NCBI GenBank assembly: GCA_016712315.1
Contig: JADJRG010000017.1
Span: forward strand, 682,001 to 746,000
Source of the DNA: Nannocystis sp.
GTDB lineage: Bacteria > Myxococcota_A > Polyangia > Nannocystales > Nannocystaceae
Length of the DNA stretch: 64,000 bases
Reading direction: 5' to 3'
Part shown: positions 18,055 through 26,705 of the stretch, piece after piece
Layout of the letters: each line of letters starts with the position of its first letter
Position numbering within the stretch: position 1 is the first letter of the stretch
Program-made: the position numbers and the translations under genes
The notes under the pieces: model-generated
What the model saw: the letters and a program-made list of their open reading frames with translations, nothing else
Told to the model about the DNA's origin: nothing
Database searches by the model: none

Positions 18055-20068
18055 GATGAGGCCTCGTCGGGGGTGATGGTGACGAGCAGGGCTCCAGGGC
18101 GGAGCAGGGCGCCGAGCTCGGCGTGCACGGAGGTGATGCTGCCGTGCACGCCGGCGCTTAAAGAGGTCTCGATCTTCATGGCTTCGACGACCGCGACGAC
18201 GTCGGCGGGGGCGACGCGGGCGCCGACGAGGTGGGGGAGGGCGACGAGGCGGCCGCTGGTGGGGGCGCGGATCTTGCCGTCGCCGGGGAGGGGCTCGGCG
18301 CCTTGGCGTGCGCCCTTGGGCGAGACCTCGCGGAAGGTGAAGGTGTGGCCTTCGTCGCTGAGGTAGAGGGCGGGTTGCGCGTCGGCGTCGGCGAGGTGGG
18401 CGGCGATGCGGCGCTGGAGGCCGTCGATGTCGACGCGGAGGTGGACGCCGCTGTCCTCGAGGACATGTAAGCGTAGCGGCGCGGCCGCGCCGGGGGCGCC
18501 CTCGACGAGGAGGACGTCAGGGGCGGTGAAGGTGAGGCGCAGGTGGGCTTTGGGGGCGCCGTCGCCTTCGAGCGCGAGATCGAGCGGGGTGGCGATGGGG
18601 CCGCTGCTGCGCCACGGATCGCCGGTGCGCTCGCCAGGGCGGCCGCGGCGGGCCCATAGGAGGGCGGCGAGGGCCCAGTGGCGGGGGAGAGGGCGGGGGC
18701 GCTGGCGGGCGCTGGGATCGAGCTGGTGCTCGATGAAGTTGGTGGTGGCGGCGCCTTCGATGAAGGCAGGGGCGCGGAGCAGGTCGAGGAGGAAGCGCTG
18801 GTTGTTGGCGGGGCCGAAGAAGATGAGGGACTCGAGGGCGCGGGCGAGGCGGCGACGGGCGCACTCGCGGGTGGGGCCGTGGGCGATCACCTTAGCGACC
18901 ATAGGGTCGTAGTAGGGGGTGACGGGCTGGCCAGGGGCGAGGCCGTGATCGACGCGCACGCCTTGTCCCTCCGGGGGGATCCAGAGGTGGACGGGGCCGG
19001 CGCCAGGGAGGAAATTTTGGTAGGGATCTTCGGCGTAGAGGCGGGCCTCGATGGCGTGACCGCCTTGCTGGAGCTGATCTTGGGTGAGAGGCAGGGGCTC
19101 GTAAGCGGCGACGCGGAGCTGGAGCTCGACGAGGTCGAGGCCGGTGATCGCCTCGGTGACGGGGTGCTCGACTTGAAGGCGCGTGTTCATCTCGAGGAAG
19201 TAGAAGTCGCCGCGCGGATCGAGGAGGAACTCGACGGTGCCGGCGCCCTCGTAGGCGATCGCGCGGGCGGCTTGCACGGCGGCGGCGCCCATGCGCCCCC
19301 GCAGCTCGGCGTCGACGGCGGGCGAGGGGGCCTCTTCGATGACTTTTTGGTGGCGGCGCTGGATCGAGCAGTCGCGCTCGCCGAGGTGGATGACGTGGCC
19401 GTGGCGATCGGCGAAGACTTGGATCTCGACGTGGCGCGCGCCGAGGAGGGCGCGCTCGAGGATCAGCTCGCCGCTGCCGAAGGCGCCGAGGGACTCGGAG
19501 CGGGCGGAGCTGAGGGCGGCGGGGAGGGCGGAGGGATCGGCGCAGAGGCGCATGCCGCGGCCTCCGCCGCCGGCGGCGGCCTTGATGAGGATGGGGTAGC
19601 CGACCTTGGCGGCCTCGGCGAGCAGGCGGGCGTCGCTCTGGCCTTGTTCGGAGCTGTCCTGAAAGCCAGGGACGCAGGGCACGCCCGCGGCGATCATGCG
19701 GCGCTTGGCGTGGGCCTTGTTGCCCATGGCGTGGATGGCGGCGGGCGAGGGGCCGATGAAGACGAGGCCGGCCTGGGCGCAGGCGGCGGCGAAGTCGGCG
19801 TCCTCGCTGAGAAGCCGTAGCCGGGGTGGATGGCGTCGGCTTAGGCGCGGCGGGCGGCGTCGAGCAGGCGGTTCTTGTCGAGGTAGGAGTCGCGGACCGG
19901 GGCGGGGCCGATGTGGACGGCGAGATCGGCGAGCTGGACGTGGCGGGCTTCGGCGTCGGCGTCGCTGTAGACGGCGACGCTGCGGTAGCCGAGGGCGTGC
20001 ACGCTGCGGAGGATCCGGCAGGCGATCTCGCCGCGGTTGGCGATGAGGACGGTGGTGAAGGCGGTCAT
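18051..20068 (-). CDS. Acyl-CoA carboxylase alpha subunit (biotin carboxylase + biotin carrier), with two frame defects
   Basis: About 672 residues as joined, the usual size of 3-methylcrotonyl/geranyl/propionyl-CoA carboxylase alpha subunits. The N-terminus (FTTVLIANRGEIACRILR) and ADAIHPGYGFLSEDADFA are the biotin-carboxylase fold; AAAGGGGRGMR is the ATP-grasp Gly loop; MNTRLQVEHPVTE is the catalytic loop; EAMKIE near the C-terminus is the biotinylation site. Two defects lie close together: an in-frame TAA at 19841-19843 where Gly is expected (...DAARRA[G]ADAIHPG), inside a GCTTAGGC string, and a missing base near 19811 (YGF/LSED). It catalyses ATP- and bicarbonate-dependent carboxylation of biotin for the partner encoded at 20925-22545. 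Confidence 0.85.
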
Positions 20069-20075
20069 GGTCGCC

Positions 20076-20897
20076 TCAGCCTTGGCCTTCAACCCACTTG
20101 GGGGGGCGCTTTTGCATAAAAGCGAGGGTGCCTTCGACGCCCTCGGGGCCGCGGATCGCGGCGGCGAAGTCGTGGGCGCCGCGATCGAGCAGGGGCTCAA
20201 AGTCGACGGCTTGGGCGGCGAGCATGAGGCGCTTGGTCAGGGCGAGGGCCTCGGGGGCGCAGCGGTGGATCTGGTCGAGGCTGCGCTCGAGGAGCTCGTC
20301 GATCGCGGCGTTGTCGGTGCAGAGCTCGTGGACGATGCCGAGGGCGCGGGCCTGCGCGGCCGTGATGGCGCCGCCGGTGACGGCGAGGCGGCGGGCCTGG
20401 GTGAGGCCGAGGCGCTGGACGATGAAGGGGGCGATCTGGGCGGGCGGGACGCCGAGGCCGGTCTCAGGGAGGCGGAAGATCGCGTCTTGGTGGGCGATGG
20501 CGAGGTCGCTGACGCAGGTGAGGCCGAAGCCGCCGCCGAGGGCGACACCCTCGACGATGACGATGAGGGCCTGGGGCAGGGCGTTGGCCTCGCTGAGCAT
20601 GGCGCCGAAGAGGCGGTTACTGGCGGCGAGGGGATCACGGCCGTCCGGGCCGACCTCGGCGGCGCGCGCGGCGGCCATGTCTTTGATGTCGCCGCCCGCG
20701 CAAAAATTGCCGCCTGCGCCGCGCAGGATGAGGGCGCGGATGTCTCGGCGCGTGCGCACGGCGTCGAAGACGGCCATGAGCTCCTCGACCATGGCGAAGC
20801 TCATGGCGTTGCGCACGTAGGGGCGGTTGAGGGTGACGTGGAGGCGCCAGCCTTCTTGCTGGAGCTGGAGGTGTTCGACGGGGGGTAGCCTAGACAT
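20076..20897 (-). CDS. Enoyl-CoA hydratase/isomerase, methylglutaconyl-CoA hydratase-like
   Basis: 273 residues of the crotonase fold. The oxyanion-hole segments GGNFCAGGDIKDM and EGVALGGGFGLTCVSDLAIA and the ETGLGVPPAQIAPF loop are clear. Located between the carboxylase subunits, the same order as LiuB-LiuC-LiuD in leucine degradation and AtuC-E-F in acyclic terpene degradation, so it likely hydrates 3-methylglutaconyl-CoA or isohexenylglutaconyl-CoA. The choice between these pathways cannot be made from the sequence. Confidence 0.85.
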   Translation of the reverse strand: MSRLPPVEHLQLQQEGWRLHVTLNRPYVRNAMSFAMVEELMAVFDAVRTRRDIRALILRGAGGNFCAGGDIKDMAAARAAEVGPDGRDPLAASNRLFGAMLSEANALPQALIVIVEGVALGGGFGLTCVSDLAIAHQDAIFRLPETGLGVPPAQIAPFIVQRLGLTQARRLAVTGGAITAAQARALGIVHELCTDNAAIDELLERSLDQIHRCAPEALALTKRLMLAAQAVDFEPLLDRGAHDFAAAIRGPEGVEGTLAFMQKRPPKWVEGQG

Positions 20898-20924
20898 CGC
20901 GAGAGAGACCTTGGGGAGGGAGGG

Positions 20925-22545
20925 TTAGAGGCGGGCGACGCCGAAGGTGTTGGGGCGCAGGGCGCGGGCTTGGGCCTCGCGGACGGTGGCGAAGGCGAAG
21001 GCGAGCACGCGGCGGCTGTCTCGCGGATCGATGATGCCGTCGTCCCAGATCCGGGCGGTCGCGTAGAGGGCGGCGGACTCGGCGTCGAGGCGGTCGCGGA
21101 TCGACCTGCTCATCTGGCCGAGCGCCTCGGGGTCGAGGTTGGCGCCCATACGCGCGAACTTGGCGGCGGTGATGATCTCCATGACCTTGGCGGCCTGCTC
21201 GCCGCCCATGACGGCGATCCGCGAGCTGGGCCAGGCGAAGATGAAGCGCGGATCGAAGGAGCGGCCGCACATGCCGTAGTTGCCGGCGCCGAAGCTGCCG
21301 CCGATCACGAGGGTGACCTTGGGGACAGACGCGTTGGCGACCGCTTGGATCATCTTGGAGCCGTGCTTGACCATGCCGCCGCGCTCGGCGGCGGTGCCGA
21401 CCATGTAGCCGGTGGTGTTTTGTAGGAAGAGCAGGGGGACGCCGGCTTGCTCGCAGAGCTGGATGAAGTGGCCGGCCTTGGTGGCGCCGTCCGGGTCGAT
21501 GGGGCCGTTGTTGCCGATGATGCCGAGGGGGTAGCCCTCGAGGGCGGCGTGGCCGCAGACGGTGTGGGGGCCGTAGAGGGGCTTGAAGTCGAGGAAGTCG
21601 GAGCCGTCGACGAGGCGGGCGATCACCTCGCGGACGTCGTACGGGCGCTTGAAGTCGGCGGGCACGAGGCCGAGCAGCTCCTCAGGGTCGTAGCGGGGGG
21701 GGCTGTATGTTGGGACAGGTACGGCGGAGCAGCGGTGATCCCAGCGGAGCTTGCGCAGGAGCTCGCGGGCGAGGTGGATCGCGTGCTCGTCGCCCTCAGC
21801 GAGGTACTCGGCGGTGCCGGTGACGGTGGCGTGCAGGTCGGCGCCGCCTAAGGACTCGTCGTCGGTGATCTCGCCGGTGGCGGCCTCGACGAGGGCGGGC
21901 CGGCGAGGAAGACCTTGGCGTGGCCGCGGACGGCGATGACGTAGTCGGAGAGGCCGGGCACGTAGGCGCCTCCGGCGGTGGAGGAGCCGTGGACGACGGT
22001 GATCTGGGGGACGCTAAGCGGCGCTGAGGCGGGCCATGTTGGCGAAGACGCGGCCGCCGTCGACGAAGAGCTCGGCCTGATAAAGAAGGTTGGCGCTAAG
22101 CGCTCTCGGCGAGGGTGATCGCGGGGAGCTTGTTGAGCAGGGCGATCTCTTGCGCGCGCAGGCTCTTGCGCAGGCCCATGGGGGAGACGCTGCCGCCCTT
22201 GATCGCCGAGTCGGAGGCGGAGACGAGGCAACGGACGCCCTCGACGAAGCCGATGCCGACGATGTTGCCGCCGCCCGCGGCGTCGCGCTTGCCGTCGTCG
22301 TCGTGCATCTCGAGGCCGGCGAGGGTCGAGAGCTCGAGGAAGGGGGCGCCGCGATCGAGCAGGCGGGCGAGGCGATCGCGGGGGAGGAGCTGACCGCGCT
22401 TGGCGAAGCGCTCGGCCTGGCGGGCGCTGTTCTGGCGGACGCGCCCCTCGAGGTCGCGGACGTGCGCGAGCAAGGCGAGCTGGGCGCTGCGGTTGGCGGC
22501 GAAGGCGTCAGTGGCAGGATCGATGCGGGTGGCGAGGACAGGCAT
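20925..22545 (-). CDS. Acyl-CoA carboxylase carboxyltransferase (beta) subunit, three frame breaks
   Basis: About 535 residues when joined, normal for the methylcrotonyl/geranyl-CoA carboxylase beta subunit. Conserved segments include LPRDRLARLLDRGAPFLELS, GIGFVEGVRCLVSASD, VVHGSSTAGGAYVPGLSDY, FLQNTTGYMVG, VTLVIGGSFGAGNYGMCGR and MGGEQAAKVM. The frame breaks at 22095-22101 and at 22013-22019, in both cases GCTAAGC on the plus strand where GCTCGC would read ...AESASANLLYQ... and ...LSAASVPQI..., and again near 21898, where a lost base separates LAGPP from LVEAATGEITDDES. The enzyme moves carboxyl from biotin to the acyl-CoA. It is encoded with its alpha subunit and a hydratase in one operon. 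Confidence 0.85.
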
Positions 22546-22588
22546 GGGGTCGGCCGCGGGGCGATCGGGCGGTGAGGGCGAGCTGAGG

Positions 22589-23458
22589 CTACTCGCCTGA
22601 CAAGACTTTGGGGAGCACGGCGCGGTGGAAGCCTTGGTAGGGGCGGGAGCGGTCGTGCTCGTGCATGGGCCATAACGGGGTGGCGTGGGGGGCCGCGCCG
22701 TCGACGCGTAAGGTGGCGCCGGAGATGAACGCGGCGGCCTCGCTGAGGAGGAAGAGCACGGCGGCGCTGACCTCAGACTCGGTGCCGAGGCGAGAGAGGG
22801 GCACGGCGGCGCGTAGGCGCGGGATCATCGCCTTGACGGGGCCTTCGTAGGTGTCGAGGCCGCTGGAGGCGATCCAACCGGGGGCGACGGCGTTGACGCG
22901 CACGCCGGCGGGGGCCCACTCGAGCGCGGCGGTCTCGGTGAAATTGACCATGCCGGCCCGCGCGGCGCCGCTGTGGCCCATGCCAGGCATGCCGAACCAC
23001 ATGTCGGCGACGATGTTGACGATCGCGCCGCCGCCGCGGGGCTGCATGCTCTGGCTAAAGACCTCGCGGGACATCAAGAACCCGCCGACGAGGTTGGTGC
23101 GGACGACGGTCTCGAAGCCTTTTTGGGAGATCGCTTGCAGGGGCGCGGGGAACTGGCCGCCGGCGTTGTTGACGAGGCCGTGGAGGGCGCCGCGCTCGCG
23201 GACGATGGCCTCGACGACGGCGCGTACGCGCTCTTCGTCGCGGATGTCGAGGGGGTGGTAGCTGGCGCTGCCGCCATCCTCGGCGATCTCCGCGGCGACA
23301 GCGGCGAGGCGGGGCTCTTTGCGGCCGAGCAAGACGACGTGGGCGCCGAGGGCGGCGAGCTCGTGGGCGATGCAGCGGCCGATCCCCGAGCCGCCGCCGG
23401 TGACGAGGTGGGTCTGGTTGGCGAAGAGGTCAGGGCGGAAGATCGAGCGGTAGCGCAT
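22589..23458 (-). CDS. SDR-family oxidoreductase, trans-2-enoyl-CoA reductase-like
   Basis: 289 residues of the short-chain dehydrogenase fold: the NAD(P)-binding TGGGSGIG, NNAGG, and VNAVAPGWI. The usual YxxxK is absent; HSGAARAGMVNF occupies this place, as in peroxisomal trans-2-enoyl-CoA reductases and 2,4-dienoyl-CoA reductases, so it probably reduces an enoyl- or dienoyl-CoA. It heads the minus-strand acyl-CoA carboxylase operon and is divergent from the SCP2 gene with a 118-base gap. An AtuG-like role in terpene degradation is possible. Confidence 0.8.
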   Translation of the reverse strand: MRYRSIFRPDLFANQTHLVTGGGSGIGRCIAHELAALGAHVVLLGRKEPRLAAVAAEIAEDGGSASYHPLDIRDEERVRAVVEAIVRERGALHGLVNNAGGQFPAPLQAISQKGFETVVRTNLVGGFLMSREVFSQSMQPRGGGAIVNIVADMWFGMPGMGHSGAARAGMVNFTETAALEWAPAGVRVNAVAPGWIASSGLDTYEGPVKAMIPRLRAAVPLSRLGTESEVSAAVLFLLSEAAAFISGATLRVDGAAPHATPLWPMHEHDRSRPYQGFHRAVLPKVLSGE

Positions 23459-23576
23459 CGGCGGGTCAACTCCGTGCGGTCGCTCGTGCCCGGGCGAGAG
23501 CGCGCGGGGGCGGCGGCCGCTGGCGCCGATGCTAACGCTGTTGATCGCCGGGGTCATTGTGGTAGCAACGTTGCCC

Positions 23577-23876
23577 ATGAGCCTCGAAGTCTTCACCAGC
23601 ACTGTCCGCGAGAAGGTGGGCGACAATTCCAACCTCGGCGCGACCCTGAAGTTCGCCTTCAATGAGGGCGGGGTCCTCTTCATCGATGGCAAGGCGAGCC
23701 CGAACACGGTGCACAACAACGACGAGCCGGCGCAGTGCACGGTGAAGGTCTCGCAGGACGACTTCAGCGCGCTGCTGGCTCGTAAGCTCGATCCGATGAC
23801 CGCGTTCATGAGCGGGAAGATCAAGATCGAGGGCGATATGGGCGTGGCGATGAAGCTGGGGCGGCTCTTCGGCTGA
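23577..23876 (+). CDS. SCP2 sterol/lipid-binding domain protein
   Basis: 99 residues, a single SCP2-like domain: GATLKFAFNEGGVLFIDG, DEPAQCTVKVSQDDFSALL, KLDPMTAFMSGKIKIEGDMGVAMKL. The last segment is the family's best-conserved stretch. It binds lipids or acyl-CoA in the cytoplasm. The ATG at 23577 gives the standard length. Placed head-to-head with the acyl-CoA operon, so a role in delivering its hydrophobic substrate is reasonable. Confidence 0.88.
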   Translation: MSLEVFTSTVREKVGDNSNLGATLKFAFNEGGVLFIDGKASPNTVHNNDEPAQCTVKVSQDDFSALLARKLDPMTAFMSGKIKIEGDMGVAMKLGRLFG

Positions 23877-23890
23877 GCTGCGCGCGCGCT

Positions 23891-23912
23891 CGGCGGCCGG
23901 TCGTGGCCGCCG
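23891..23912. terminator. Perfect 8-bp GC hairpin after the SCP2 gene
   Basis: CGGCGGCC and GGCCGCCG form a perfect 8-bp stem around a 6-base loop, 14 bases after the SCP2 stop. There is no T tract, so it may slow or end transcription only weakly. Confidence 0.4.
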
Positions 23913-24052
23913 CGGCCGGCCGGGCCGCGCGCGCTGCGAGATCTTCCCGAGGCGTGCGGCGCTGATCAGCGTGGCGATCGGCGGCGCGGGGTCGCCTCAG
24001 AGATGGCGACGCGATGGCGCGTCTGTAGCCCTGTGGGTGGCGTGTCGGATGT

Positions 24053-24071
24053 GTTGCGATCGTGTCGCAAC
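24053..24071. promoter_or_regulatory. Inverted repeat upstream of porin gene, operator-like
   Basis: GTTGCGA and TCGCAAC form a perfect 7-bp inverted repeat with a 5-base spacer, about 90 bases before the porin start. The remainder of the 283-base gap (23877-24159) shows only the hairpin at 23891 and no other gene. Confidence 0.4.
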
Positions 24072-24159
24072 GTGTGCGACATGGCTGCGGACGAACGTGT
24101 TTTGTCGTTGAATTACAGGCGCTTGTGGTTGGCTTCAGATGTGCTTCAAGGCGCTCAGG

Positions 24160-25284
24160 ATGCGACTTGCGAGCTCACAGGTGTGTCGATGGGGCGGGCG
24201 GGCCGTCGCGCTCGCGGCGCTGGCGGCGGGCGGGCTTTGGGCGGGGAGCGCGGCGGCGGAGCCTTCGGCGATGAAGGAGCAGAGCCAACATCCGCGCCTC
24301 GAGGTGGTCTCGAAGGACGGTCGCTATGCGGTGGCGGTAGGAGGGTTCCTTCAGGGGCGCTACGCGGCCGAGTTCTCGCACGGGGGGCTGGAGTCGTCGC
24401 ACTTTGGGATCCCGCGGACGCGCTTCTATGTGTTCGGGCGGATCTTTTCAAAATCGATCCGCTACCGGTTGATGTTCGGGACGGCGCCGTATCAGCTCAA
24501 TATGCAGCTCTACGACGCGTACGTAGAGTGGTGGGCGCGGCCGGCGGTGCGGCTGCGCGGCGGGTTTTTTAAGGTGCCGGTGCTGCGCGAGTGGATGGAG
24601 TCGGCGCGGCTCTTGAACTCGATCGATCGCTCGTACGGGGCGCGGCTGCTGAGCCCGGGGCGCAGCGCGGGGGTGATGATCAGCGGCGGGGTCGCGGGCG
24701 ATCGCTTCGAGTACTGGCTGGGGATCTTCAGCGGGGTGAACGACGGGCGCGGCGAGGCGGGCTCGGGCGGCGAGCTGGGCGGCGTGATCCCGACGGTGGC
24801 GGGGCGGGCGCTGTGGAACTACGCGGGGCGGACGATCGAGGGGGAGGTCGACCTGAAGAAGAGCCCGCTGGCGCTGGCGCTCGGCGGCTCCGGGTACGCG
24901 TCGTTCGAGCCAGAGGCGGCGGCGGGGCGGCGGCAGACGGTGATGGGCGGCGGGGAGCTGGCGCTGCGCTACCGCGGCTTCGACGCGGCGGCGGAGGTGA
25001 CGCTGCGCGATCATCAGCTCGGCGCGCAGCGCTCGCGGGTGCTCGCCGGCTACGCGCGCGCGAATTATTTTATCGCGCCGGCGCGTTTGGCCGCGGGCGG
25101 ACGGATCGGCCAGACGGTGGGCCTGGATGATCCGCAGTGGACGCGCACGGAGCTCGATCTAGACCTGTCAGCGCTGATCGACGGGCATGACCTGAAGGTG
25201 CAGCTCAGCGGCGGACCCGCCTACCTCGCCGGCCTCGGAGCGTGGCACGGGATCGCGCAGGTGCAGGTGCAGGCGGCGTTCTGA
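24160..25284 (+). CDS. Outer-membrane porin, phosphate-selective porin O/P-like
   Basis: 374 residues with a signal peptide (cleavage likely after GSAAA) and alternating beta strands ending in a terminal Phe (VQVQAAF), as expected for an outer-membrane barrel. The N-terminal GGFLQGRYAAEF, IPRTRFYVFG, YVEWWARPAVRLRGGFFKVP and LLSPGRSAGVMISG segments match OprO/OprP-type porins (PF07396). The ATG at 24160 is supported by AAGG eight bases upstream; another ATG at 24139 is in frame. Specificity for phosphate is not shown. Confidence 0.8.
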   Translation: MRLASSQVCRWGGRAVALAALAAGGLWAGSAAAEPSAMKEQSQHPRLEVVSKDGRYAVAVGGFLQGRYAAEFSHGGLESSHFGIPRTRFYVFGRIFSKSIRYRLMFGTAPYQLNMQLYDAYVEWWARPAVRLRGGFFKVPVLREWMESARLLNSIDRSYGARLLSPGRSAGVMISGGVAGDRFEYWLGIFSGVNDGRGEAGSGGELGGVIPTVAGRALWNYAGRTIEGEVDLKKSPLALALGGSGYASFEPEAAAGRRQTVMGGGELALRYRGFDAAAEVTLRDHQLGAQRSRVLAGYARANYFIAPARLAAGGRIGQTVGLDDPQWTRTELDLDLSALIDGHDLKVQLSGGPAYLAGLGAWHGIAQVQVQAAF

Positions 25285-25295
25285 GGGGATGCGGG

Positions 25296-26609
25296 TCAGG
25301 AGCGGAAGTTGTAGGAGCGGTGGGCGCTGACCCGGGCGACGCCGCGGGCGCGCGGGGCGGGGTGCTCATACCCCTCGCCGTCGGCGGGGGCGATGTCGAG
25401 CTGGAAGCAGACGGCGGGCGGCTCGATGGCGCGGAGGTACTCGAGGGTGAGCGCGCGGGCCTCGTCCTCGTCGCTGGCGATGACGGTGAGGCCGGTGGTG
25501 TAGCCGTCGCTGTTCTCGGGCCAGTGCTCGGGGCGCTCGCCGGCGGCCGCGCGGGCGACGACCTGGTAGGTGAGCACGCCCTCGGCGGCGGCGCCGTGGT
25601 CGACCTCGTTGATGCAGTCGAGCATGTGCGGGGTGATCCACTCGTGGCGGGCGGCGACGCGGGCGACGTCGCGGGCCTCGTGGCAGCGGCCGTTCTGCCA
25701 TAAGGCCTCAAAGATCTCTTCGGCGACGATGGCGGCGTAGCCGACGTGGATGGGGGCGGCGAAGCGGCGCTCGAGGAGGTCGAGGGCGCGGTAGATGTGG
25801 CTGAGGGCGGCGTCGAGGTCGGGCTCTCGCTGGCTCATGCGCCAGGAGCCGAGCACGGCGAGGGTGAGGGGGTTGTCGGGGTCGGCGCGCAGGGCGTCCT
25901 CGAGGACGAGGAGCGCGTCCTCGAAGCGGGAGAGGCGGTAGAGGGTGATCGCCTTGTTGTAGAGGGCGGCGGGGTTGCCGGGGTCGAGCGAGAGGGCGAA
26001 GTCGAAGCGGGCGATGGCCTCTTCGTAGCGGTCGAGGTCAGAGATGCAGATCCCGTGCTCGATGAGGATGTCGACGTGGAGGGGGTCGGCGTCGAGGTAC
26101 TCGTCGTAGATCTGCTCGGCCTCGTCGATCCGGCCCTGGCGGCGCAGCAGGGCGCCGAGGGCGGAGGTGACCTCGACCATGGGGGCGCTGTCGCCGTCGA
26201 GCTGGCCGATGTCGCGGTAGTGGCGCTCGGCGGCGTCGTCATCGCCGAGGCGCTCGAGGATGGCGCCGAGGTTGTAGTGGAGCAGGGGATCGCTGGGGTC
26301 GGCGGCGAGCGCGGCCTCAAAGGCGAGCTTGGCGCCCTCGTAGGCGCCGGTGAGGTCGAGGATGTTGCCTAAGGCGGTGAGGATGTTGGGGTCGCCCGGG
26401 AACTCGGCGCCGGCGCGCTGGGCGAGGGTGACCGCGCTGTGGTGCTCGCCGGTGTCGCAGAGGCCGCGGATCCACAGGCAATACATGCGGGCGCGCTCGA
26501 CAGGGGGGATCTCGGGCTCCCAGGCGCTGCGGAGGAGGCGGACGGCTGAGTCCGCGGCGCCAGCGTCGAGGAGCGCGCCGATGGTGTCGAGCTGAGGGAG
26601 AGTGGGCAT
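25296..26609 (-). CDS. Tetratricopeptide-repeat protein
   Basis: 437 residues, soluble, with at least six TPR units (e.g. AKLAFEAALAADPSDPLLHYNLG, AIARFDFALSLDPGNPAALYNKA, ALLVLEDALRADPDNPLTLAVLG). The C-terminal ~90 residues are not TPR-like (YTTGLTVIASDEDEARALTLEYL) and end in a conserved-looking core of unknown role. A sigma70-like promoter lies upstream at 26633-26661. Function unknown; likely a protein-protein scaffold. Confidence 0.8.
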   Translation of the reverse strand: MPTLPQLDTIGALLDAGAADSAVRLLRSAWEPEIPPVERARMYCLWIRGLCDTGEHHSAVTLAQRAGAEFPGDPNILTALGNILDLTGAYEGAKLAFEAALAADPSDPLLHYNLGAILERLGDDDAAERHYRDIGQLDGDSAPMVEVTSALGALLRRQGRIDEAEQIYDEYLDADPLHVDILIEHGICISDLDRYEEAIARFDFALSLDPGNPAALYNKAITLYRLSRFEDALLVLEDALRADPDNPLTLAVLGSWRMSQREPDLDAALSHIYRALDLLERRFAAPIHVGYAAIVAEEIFEALWQNGRCHEARDVARVAARHEWITPHMLDCINEVDHGAAAEGVLTYQVVARAAAGERPEHWPENSDGYTTGLTVIASDEDEARALTLEYLRAIEPPAVCFQLDIAPADGEGYEHPAPRARGVARVSAHRSYNFRS

Positions 26610-26632
26610 GAGGGCGGCGCGAGGTAGGAGAG

Positions 26633-26661
26633 TTGTTACACGGGCCGATGACAGCTTGCAA
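26633..26661 (-). promoter_or_regulatory. Candidate sigma70-type promoter for the TPR gene
   Basis: On the minus strand TTGCAA, 17 bases, then TAACAA, ending 23 bases before the TPR gene start at 26609. The match to the -35 and -10 consensus is moderate and the region is AT-richer than its surroundings. Confidence 0.4.
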
Positions 26662-26705
26662 TCTCCTGACGCCCCGCAAAAGCGCGAGTTCGTGGGCGAA
26701 TCGGC

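Noticed and set aside
8548..22101. Programmed frameshifting at the seven signature sites.
   Set aside because: Shifts occur in unrelated genes without slippery heptamers or downstream hairpins, and one is an in-frame stop. Systematic sequence error is simpler.
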